From NCBI GenBank assembly GCA_016717105.1, contig JADKGF010000015.1, forward strand, positions 1-64,000: a stretch of 64,000 nucleotides of DNA, in the 5' to 3' direction. A program made the position numbers and the translations under genes. Shown here in pieces: positions 53,301-61,317 of this stretch. Source of the DNA: Saprospiraceae bacterium (lineage in GTDB: Bacteria > Bacteroidota > Bacteroidia > Chitinophagales > Saprospiraceae). Each line of letters starts with the position of its first letter. Position 1 is the first letter of the stretch. The notes below the pieces were generated by a model that saw only the letters and a program-made list of their open reading frames with translations, ran no database searches and had not been told where the DNA came from.

Positions 53301-55447
53301 TGCCACACAAACCCGAATGATTATAGTCAATTTACTTGCATAACTTGTCACATGAATCCTGAAACGGACAATGACCATAACGGCGTGCCAGGTTATGTGT
53401 ATGTAAGTACAGCATGTTTAGCATGTCATCCTACGGGAGATGCAGACTTAGTATTCAATCACAATACGACAGCTTTCCCACTTACTGGAGCACATACAGG
53501 AGCCGATTGTACATCGTGTCATTCTAATGGATTTCAGAACACTTCGACTGCTTGTATTGATTGCCACACAACTGATTTTAACCAATCCGCTAACCCAAAT
53601 CACACCCAACTAGGTTTATCAACCGACTGTATCCAATGTCATACTACAGAACTAGGTTGGAGTCCGGCAAGTTTTGCAAATCACAATAGTTATTATGTAT
53701 TGGAAGGCGCACACATTGCTGTAGCCAATAATTGTGTAACTTGCCATAACGGTGACTATAACAACACGCCTAATACTTGTGTTGGATGTCATAATGCTGA
53801 TTTTAATAATACATCAAATCCTGATCATGAAGTGGGTATGTTTCCTACTGATTGTACAGTCTGTCATACACAATCAGCTTGGACACCATCTAATTTTGAT
53901 CATGCTATCTTTTGGCCATTGACCGGGGCACATACAGCTATCGCAGGAGATTGTGCATCATGCCACCAAGGAAATTATAACAATACATCGTCAGAATGTA
54001 ATGCATGCCATCAAACCGATTATGACGGAGCACTTAATCCGAATCACACGACACTCAATCTAAGTACAAATTGTGCATCATGCCATACCACGGCTGTAGG
54101 CTGGAGTCCTGCGACTATGGCAAATCACAACGACTTTTATGTCATAGAAGGCGCTCATACTGCCATTGCAGGAGATTGTGCAGCTTGTCACAACGGAAAT
54201 TATAACAATACACCGAATACTTGTGTAGGTTGTCATCAGGCAGATTTTAATGCTACAACAGATCCCGATCATGAGGTCAATCAGTTTCCAACCAATTGTA
54301 CCACATGCCATACACAAAATGCCTGGATGCCGTCAAATTTTGACCATAATAATGTATATCCATTGACAGGTGCACATGCTAGCATAGCAAATCAATGTGT
54401 AAGTTGTCATAACGGCAATTATACCACTACACCAAATACATGCGTTGGTTGCCATCAAAGTGATTACAACAGTTCCCAAAATCCAAATCACAGTGCATTG
54501 AATCTACCTACAGATTGCATCACTTGTCATACTACAGAGCCTGGCTGGAGCCCAGCATCTATGCCAAATCACAATGACTTTTATGTCATAGCTGGTGCGC
54601 ATCTCGCTGTAGCAAATAATTGTATTGTTTGTCATAATGGAGATTATAATAATACACCGAATACTTGTATAGGATGCCACACATCGGATTATAATAGTGC
54701 CACAAATCCAAATCACAGTACCAACCAATTCCCTACAGATTGTGCATCATGCCATTCTCAAAATGCATGGACACCTTCGAGTTTTAACCACACAAATTAT
54801 TATCCTTTGACTGGTGGTCATAGCATTATAGCAAATGATTGTAATCTCTGTCATATGGGCAATTATACCAGTACACCGAATACTTGCGCGGGATGTCATA
54901 CGTCTGATTATTCTTCCACTTCAAATCCGAATCATACGAGCTTGGGACTATCTACAGATTGCGTGAGTTGTCATACTACTGCACCGGATTGGACACCTGC
55001 ATTATTTCCCGATCATAATAATTACTACGTGATCACGGGTGCACATACGACGTTGGACTGTGCTACTTGCCATAATGGTAGCTATAACAATACGCCAAAT
55101 ACCTGTGTAGGCTGTCATCAGGCAGATTATAATAATACCACTAATCCGAATCATGCAACATCACAATTCCTACAGACTGTGCGTCATGCCATAGTCAGTC
55201 AGCATGGAGTCCTTCGACATTTGATCATGATAATCTGTATTTTCCAATATATAGTGGTAAGCATCAGGGTGAATGGAACCAATGTGTAGATTGTCATTAT
55301 AGTTCAGGCAATTTTAGCCTTTTTACTTGCATTACCTGCCATGAACACAATAATCAAGCGCAGGTCGATGATGATCACGATGGTGTCAGTGGATACCAAT
55401 ACAATAGTAATGCATGTTATTCCTGTCATCCTGATGGCGAAGAATAA
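50388..55447 (+). CDS. Giant 67-heme c-type cytochrome (one frameshift)
   Basis: About 1,686 aa from the ATG at 50388, with a TTG alternative at 50322. The signal helix is FGILLVLISNAMLVLGQ. I count 63 CXXCH motifs up to a frame break near 55168, at a TTCCTAC where one C is missing, and four more after it (CASCH, CVDCH, CITCH and CYSCH), giving 67, one per 25 residues. The middle has three 9-heme units of about 223 aa each, marked by CLACHPTGDAD at about 52081, 52748 and 53416; a partial unit precedes them. Then come three 6-heme units of about 148 aa. Distal His residues sit in phrases such as FDHNNTAFPLTGAH. No sorting domain is visible at the C-terminus. It should act as a long electron wire in the envelope. 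Confidence 0.92.
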
Positions 55448-55458
55448 ATTAGAAAGGA

Positions 55459-57059
55459 GTGAAGAGTGTAATTATATATATTATTTTGTTTTTTTTACCA
55501 ATAGTGATAATTGGTCAAGATATCAATGAAATTATAGGTACTGTAAGTTTTAAAAGTAGTAAGAATGTTTATATTCGCTTTACGAACACTTCTGAAATCA
55601 ATGTTGGTGACACACTTTGGGTAAATAAAGGTTTAGACCAATGGGAAAAATCGCTCGTGGTAAAACAAAAATCATCAACTTCATGTGTGACTGAGAATCT
55701 TTATAATGTAGAAGTAAACATAGGCCAGCAAGTAAAACATATGTCCATAAGTATGCCGGAAAAAGTGGCCATTGATCCAAAAAAGGAAATCGAAATTGCC
55801 ATCACGCCCGACTCGGTCGTCACAGAAAATGAACAACCAACCAAAAACAAAAAACAAATTACAACAGGTAGATTAACCTTTTCAACAAATGCCAGCATCA
55901 ACCCTGGACAGCAAAGCAACTTTCAACGTATCCGTGCAGGACTGACGTTAAATATCCAAAATATCCAACAATCAGATTTTTCATTTCAAAGTTATGTTAC
56001 TTACAGACATCGTTATGGAATAGATCAAGTGAACACGGATTTTTATGATGATTTCAAAATTTTTAATTTATCTGTCCAGTATAAGCCAAGTGAAGCATTT
56101 AATATCACACTAGGTCGGAAGATGAATTCAAATATTGCGAATATGGGCGTCATCGATGGTGCGCAAAGCGAATATACATTAGGGAAATATACAGGAGGCT
56201 TGTTTATCGGTACAAGGCCTGATTTCAGTAATTATACTTTTAATACAAGTCTTCCACAAGTAGGCGCTTATCTTGTAAGGACGGATCGTACCAATGAAGG
56301 TATGGCTCAAACATCCATTGCTATTGCTGAACAGCAAAATGATTTTAAGACGGATAGACGTTTTATATATTTTCAGCACAGCAATGGTTTAGTGAAGAAC
56401 TTAAATTTGTTTTTTTCAACAGAACTAGATCTGTATAAAAAGATAAATGAAATCATTTCAAACCAGCCACAATTGACCAGTATTTATGCATCACTAAGAT
56501 ATCGATTGCGCAAGAATCTTTCAGTATCGGGTTCGTATGACAACAGGCGCAATGTAATTTATTATGAATCATATCAGACCTTTATAGACCAGTTGCTCGC
56601 TCAAGAGACGAGACAAGGATTCAGGTTGCAAGCCAATTACAGCCCTTTTAAGAAAGTTAATATTAATACATCTGCATTTTTCGGTATCAGGGAAATAATC
56701 CAGTACCTACCAAAAATTTTGTCGCAAACTTAAATTTTAATGGAGTTTTGAGAAAAGGGTTAAGCACATCACTTTCTCTCAATTTATTAGAATCTTATTA
56801 CTTCAAAGGTACAATAGCCGGTGCGCGCATTTCAGAAAATTTTCTAAAAGGAAAACTAAATACAGAAATAAATTATAGGAATATTAATTATACCTTTTTT
56901 AATACAGAATCCGCTTTGAAACAGCATATTGCGGGTATAAATTTTTCAATAAATGTCCTTAAAAAGACGACTTTAATGTGCAGCTACGAAGGAACTTTTG
57001 AACCTTCGAGAGCATGGCACCGTTACTTCATTACCATTACACAACGAATCAAAAATTAA
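55459..57059 (+). CDS. Outer-membrane beta-barrel of the cytochrome cluster (frameshift)
   Basis: About 533 aa from a GTG start. It has a signal peptide (SVIIYIILFFLPIVIIGQ), an SH3-like soluble N-terminal domain (VSFKSSKNVYIRFTNTSEINVGD), then alternating strands from about residue 135 to the end (GRLTFSTNASI, IRAGLTLNIQ, SFQSYVTYRHRYG, YASLRYRLRKNLSVSGSY). The frame breaks near 56690, where one added T joins FFG to YQGNNPVPTKNFVANLNFNG. It starts 11 bp after the 67-heme gene. By position it is the porin of a porin-cytochrome conduit, though no similarity to MtrB was identified. Confidence 0.75.
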
Positions 57060-57065
57060 TAATAC

Positions 57066-57848
57066 ATGCCAGTATTTAAATATATTTATCTCTTTGCATT
57101 AGTCACCTTTGTAGCTTGCGAATCAAAACCCAAAGTCATCGTAGCCGATGTTGCATCTGCGACAGGAAGCGAACCCGCAAATATGCAAATGCCTGCAGAT
57201 CCTTCAGTACCAACTACAGCATCAGCTACCAACGCCGATGTACATCAAGTAGTAGCTAATGAAGTGATGCAAGCTGAGCGCTACACGTATCTGAAAGTAA
57301 GTGAAGCAGGTAAATCATTCTGGATTGCCACCGCAAAAACAGAAGCACAAAAAGGGCAGACTTATCTATATCGAGGTCGATTAATGAAAACAAATTTTGA
57401 AAGTATCGAATTCAAACGCACTTTTGACACGATATATCTGGTAAGTAGTATTATAAGTGCAAGTCAGCATCCTGGTGGCAGTCTTTCAGGTGGCGCGGCA
57501 CTTCCGTCTGCAAATACTGGTGCAACTCAGGATACCAAAGAAGTGCCAGTAGTAAAAGATGCTGTAAAACTCTCTGACCTTATAGCAAATAAGGAAAAAT
57601 ATGCTGGTAAAGTAGTTACCATCTCTGGCGAATGTGTCAAGGTCAATAATGGAATCATGGGTAAGAATTGGGTCCATATCCAAGACGGAAGTAAAAAAAA
57701 TGGTAAGGCACTCGATCTCACTGTCACTACAAATATGAATGTAGGAATAGGAAATAAAGTGGCACTCAAAGGCAAAATAGCGATCAACAAGGATTTTGGT
57801 GCTGGATATAAGTACGACATCATTATGGAAGAAGCCAGTGGGCTGTAA
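57066..57848 (+). CDS. OB-fold lipoprotein of the cytochrome cluster
   Basis: A 260-aa protein with a lipobox-like start (FALVTFVACES, Cys about 19). A Pro/Ala/Thr-rich linker is followed by a beta domain (RYTYLKVSEAGKSFWIA) and a C-terminal OB-fold (KEKYAGKVVTISGECVKV, then NWVHIQDGS and VALKGKIAINKDFG). Such OB lipoproteins are often found with multiheme cytochromes. It begins 6 bp after the barrel gene and closes the operon. Confidence 0.75.
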   Translation: MPVFKYIYLFALVTFVACESKPKVIVADVASATGSEPANMQMPADPSVPTTASATNADVHQVVANEVMQAERYTYLKVSEAGKSFWIATAKTEAQKGQTYLYRGRLMKTNFESIEFKRTFDTIYLVSSIISASQHPGGSLSGGAALPSANTGATQDTKEVPVVKDAVKLSDLIANKEKYAGKVVTISGECVKVNNGIMGKNWVHIQDGSKKNGKALDLTVTTNMNVGIGNKVALKGKIAINKDFGAGYKYDIIMEEASGL

Positions 57849-57938
57849 TCCATCAGTTAAAATCTAAAAATAAATTATTTCTCGATCAAATCATATTTTA
57901 CACCAAATGCTAGGTGAAATTCAGTTTAAGCTTTTGTA

Positions 57939-58115
57939 TTAATCCTTATGAATGAATGATGAAGGTATCCAAAATAATTCTGTTGATTGATTATTTTTCT
58001 GTCTTATTTTCACATCCTCAGGTTTTATCCTAACCACCTTTCCGTCCTGAATGACTACCAGTTCGCTGTTCATCTTTATTTTATAAGCTATCAGCCTTGT
58101 ACTAACTAGCTGCAT
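57939..58115 (-). CDS. Small unknown protein downstream of the propeller regulator
   Basis: An open frame of 58 aa from the ATG at 58115 (MQLVSTRLIAYKIKMNSELV to FIHKD). The frame stays open upstream for 14 more codons (DFRPENIQKIIDG) up to a stop, so the true start may lie further up or depend on a base error near 58152. QDGKVVRIKPEDVKI resembles small proteins I have seen in Bacteroidota. The remaining 57849-57938 holds nothing else. Confidence 0.4.
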   Translation of the reverse strand: MQLVSTRLIAYKIKMNSELVVIQDGKVVRIKPEDVKIRQKNNQSTELFWIPSSFIHKD

Positions 58116-58146
58116 TCCGTCTATGATTTTTTGTATATTTTCAGGT

Positions 58147-60999
58147 CTAAAATCCCATCATATAGTCATTTAGACTGATATTATTGGGCAAATCCATTTT
58201 CTTTCTCAATCGATAGCGGCTGATCTCTATCCCGCGCACAGAGATATTCAATAACGGTGCTATATCTTTGGTGGTAAGATTGAGTTTTAGGTAGGCACAG
58301 AGCTTTAGATCTCGTGGGCTGAGTTGTGGATATTGGGCTTTGAGTCTAGATAGAAAGTCGTTGTGTACCTGATCGAAATTTTGTGCAAATGACTCCCAGT
58401 TATCGTCTAATCTTTCATCATCAGAAAAAATCGACACCATACTTTTTATTTCCCTTTTTACCTCTGGATCATTTACCTTTTTTACAATTTTACTGAGTTC
58501 TATTTTCAGTTTATTGATGGCTTCATTTTTTTGCACAAGGTGCATTGTAGAAAGTCCCAATTCCTTGGTCTTAAAGAGTAACTCTGCTTCCAATTTTTCT
58601 TTTTGAAGTTGTAATACGAGTGCTTCACTTTCATTTCTCTGTTCTTCTAGATCAGTGGTTATCAGTTCATATTTTTTTACTAACCTTTGTCGACTGTAAA
58701 AAAGCAAAAGTAAACCTGTCAGAAAATATAAAAAAAGCGCTGTTTTTGTCTTGTACCATGGAGGCATTATGTTGAATGAAAATGTAAGTGTTGGTGAAAT
58801 ATTGCCAAATGCGTCACCAGCTTGAAGCTCTAGTGTATATTTGCCGGGTGTTAGATTATTGAGTTCCTTTTGGCTTTTTGTGTCCCAGGCAGACCACTCA
58901 TCTTGGGCTTGATTCAATTTGTAACGATACTTGATGTCTTCAGAACATGCAGATGATCCAAAATCCAAAATCAGTGCATTGCTGCTATTTTTTAATGCCA
59001 AAATATCTGAATTTTCTTGATTTCGATCGAATCCTTCTAAAAGTACAAGTTGCTGGTTGATGTCGTAGAGTTTTGAGATATATACCTGGATGTTTCTAGT
59101 CCGCCTTCTGGAATTATTATAAAATATCAGTCCTTTTGTAGTCAATAGAAGCGCATCATTATTATCTAATGGAAATATTTTTTCAAAACCTGGAACAAGG
59201 CCCTTTTTTAATTCCATGAATTTGAAATCATATTTCTTGCTGTTAAATAATTTATTGTCATATTTGATATATCCAAAGCTTTCGTCCGTGGCCAACCATA
59301 ACAAGTTTTTTTGCTGTGTCAATGCCTTGTAATAATTTTTATTGCTTTCATTAATTCCAGGAAGCAGGACTTTGTGAAAGTTATTTTTTGTTGGGTCGAA
59401 TTTAAAAAAGCCATCTTCTGTCGATACCAAAATCTGATTTTCTAGACCATATACCATATTTCGAAGATGTCCGGGCAATCCGTTTTCTTGACCATAATTT
59501 TCTATATTGGCTGATAGCTTTTCCATATTGATATCTAAGCGAAATAGACCTCTGTATGGATGAGATACCCATAAATATTTCTGATCTTTAACCATAATCC
59601 GACATGATTCGTCAAAGCCCGATATTTTTCCGATTTCTTGCCAGTTCTTACCACTTTTCCGAAATGCAAATAAGCCTGTATAAGCGCCTCCAATACAATA
59701 GTTGCCATTATCAAACTCAATGAATTTCCAAGAACCCGAGTATGAGCTGATTTTTTTTGCTATATTGTCTGTGACAACAAACGCACCATCATTATGACTC
59801 ATGATGAGATCTCCTTGTACAATATCCAATCCCCAAACCTGACCTTCTGAACCTTTTACCAATCGGAAATCAATATCATTGCCGCCTAAATTTTGGGACA
59901 ATGGCCGAACATAAAGTCCATTTTCAGTACCGCAGTATATTTTTTGATTATATATGACGGTAGCATAAACAGTACCTTGTAAACTACCATCTGGATATAT
60001 AGTAGAGAATGGACTGCCTAAATCTACAGCATCGATCCCATTGTATGTTCCTGCCCATAATTGATGGTTTTTCGTGAAAAATAAGCTACCTATCGTATTG
60101 TTTTGTAGTCCTTTTATCTTGGTCAAGGCAAATTGTATCCTCATCTTATCGTCAATAAGGATTATACCATTCAAATAGGTACCTACCGCCATCAGTGTAT
60201 CATTGATTTTGCACACCGAATGGATTCTGTTATTTTTTAAATAATCATTAGTACTACCTTTGATTGGTAGCCATTTCTTTTCGAAATATTTCACTACACC
60301 ATCTTTCTCGGTCATGATGTACCACTCATTTCTCAGACTGATTATCCCTGTGATTGTTTTATATTTGAATATTTCGCTTCCTTCAATGAAAATTGTGTTT
60401 CCATTTATAATTTTGAAAAGCCCTTTATCCCAATCATTATAGATAATAAAATCATCTACCTGAGCCAAAAATGTTGTTTCCTTTGTAGAAAAAACTTTCC
60501 ATTGACTTCCGTTGAATGAAAATATTTTGTTGAGAGAGCGAAAATAAATAGAGCCATTTAACATTTTGATATTCCAAACATCCTCTAAGTTATTAAAAGC
60601 TTTCGGAATGGTCGGTTTTAAATCGTGATACTTTAACACACCTAGATTGTCAGGTTGGAAATAACCAAGTTCATCTTGCCCGCCTGCATAGATTCTTCCT
60701 GTAATGCTATCATAGCATATTGATCTCAATATTGTTTTATTAGGTAAGCTATATTTCTCCCATTTATGACCGTCAAATCGAAGCAATCCTTCATTATTTG
60801 CTGCAAGTATTTCATCAAATTTTCCAGTGCAAATTTCCCATGTTTGTGTACCACCTTTATATTTTGTTCTATCATAGTTATAGATATCGGGAATTCCAAA
60901 ATTTATACTTTGGCAAAAGATTTTGGAAAAACATATAGAAAGCGTGATACATAATATCAAACTTCTAATTGAAAAAAACCTTGTCCACTTATGTTGCAT
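58147..60999 (-). CDS. Membrane-bound two-component-propeller regulator with Y_Y_Y and LuxR-type HTH
   Basis: A 950-aa protein. It has a signal or anchor segment (SLILCITLSICFSKIF), then beta-propeller repeats (residues of about 35-650, e.g. EILAANNEGLLRFDG, IYAGGQDELGYF and LWAGTYNGI). A Y_Y_Y domain (PGKYTLELQAGDAFGN) precedes a transmembrane helix (about 755-772) and a coiled coil. A LuxR-type HTH lies at the C-terminus (LSPRDLKLCAYLKLNLTTKDIAPLLNIS). There is no kinase or receiver domain. In this family the propeller senses outside ligands, often polysaccharide, and the HTH acts directly. It is divergent from the glycosidase gene. Confidence 0.88.
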   Translation of the reverse strand: MQHKWTRFFSIRSLILCITLSICFSKIFCQSINFGIPDIYNYDRTKYKGGTQTWEICTGKFDEILAANNEGLLRFDGHKWEKYSLPNKTILRSICYDSITGRIYAGGQDELGYFQPDNLGVLKYHDLKPTIPKAFNNLEDVWNIKMLNGSIYFRSLNKIFSFNGSQWKVFSTKETTFLAQVDDFIIYNDWDKGLFKIINGNTIFIEGSEIFKYKTITGIISLRNEWYIMTEKDGVVKYFEKKWLPIKGSTNDYLKNNRIHSVCKINDTLMAVGTYLNGIILIDDKMRIQFALTKIKGLQNNTIGSLFFTKNHQLWAGTYNGIDAVDLGSPFSTIYPDGSLQGTVYATVIYNQKIYCGTENGLYVRPLSQNLGGNDIDFRLVKGSEGQVWGLDIVQGDLIMSHNDGAFVVTDNIAKKISSYSGSWKFIEFDNGNYCIGGAYTGLFAFRKSGKNWQEIGKISGFDESCRIMVKDQKYLWVSHPYRGLFRLDINMEKLSANIENYGQENGLPGHLRNMVYGLENQILVSTEDGFFKFDPTKNNFHKVLLPGINESNKNYYKALTQQKNLLWLATDESFGYIKYDNKLFNSKKYDFKFMELKKGLVPGFEKIFPLDNNDALLLTTKGLIFYNNSRRRTRNIQVYISKLYDINQQLVLLEGFDRNQENSDILALKNSSNALILDFGSSACSEDIKYRYKLNQAQDEWSAWDTKSQKELNNLTPGKYTLELQAGDAFGNISPTLTFSFNIMPPWYKTKTALFLYFLTGLLLLFYSRQRLVKKYELITTDLEEQRNESEALVLQLQKEKLEAELLFKTKELGLSTMHLVQKNEAINKLKIELSKIVKKVNDPEVKREIKSMVSIFSDDERLDDNWESFAQNFDQVHNDFLSRLKAQYPQLSPRDLKLCAYLKLNLTTKDIAPLLNISVRGIEISRYRLRKKMDLPNNISLNDYMMGF

Positions 61000-61229
61000 T
61001 AGCGTATTAATATTATAATTTGTTAAGTTGATTCATTTCAAATCACAGAATCTTTAAATCTTTTAAGCATCTTATTATATAAAACAACCCACTTTTTTTC
61101 CATAAGAATTTATCAATTATTCTTAAAAAACATAATCGAAATTACTCGTTTGGAAAGTTGTAGCAATAATAGGATAACTATATTAATAATACAGCTTAAT
61201 TACATCAATATTTCTTTACTTAATATAGG

Positions 61230-61251
61230 ATGATGTAGTCATGATGTAGTC
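61230..61251. promoter_or_regulatory. Perfect 11-bp tandem repeat, candidate operator
   Basis: ATGATGTAGTC occurs twice without a gap, one helical turn apart, and ends 8 bp before the TTG of the downstream promoter. This is the expected position for an activator, perhaps the divergent LuxR-type regulator. Confidence 0.5.
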
Positions 61252-61259
61252 AAAAATGC

Positions 61260-61288
61260 TTGATAATCAATATTTGAGTCTATTTTTG
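61260..61288 (+). promoter_or_regulatory. Promoter of the glycosidase-barrel gene
   Basis: TTG at 61260-61262, an 18-nt spacer, and TATTTTTG at 61281-61288 fit the Bacteroidota pattern. The -7 element ends 29 nt before the ATG at 61318. Confidence 0.55.
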
Positions 61289-61317
61289 ACCAATTATTAA
61301 TTATCATCTTAAGCCAC

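Larger units (their letters stand above)
61000..61317. other. Divergent intergenic region
   Basis: 318 bp between the propeller regulator and the glycosidase-barrel gene. The left part is AT-rich without clear signals; the right part holds the tandem repeat and promoter listed separately. Confidence 0.6.

Noticed and set aside
52731..53378. 215-aa minus-strand frame and other antisense frames inside the 67-heme gene
   Set aside because: They are shadows caused by the repeated codon pattern of the cytochrome and show no family features.
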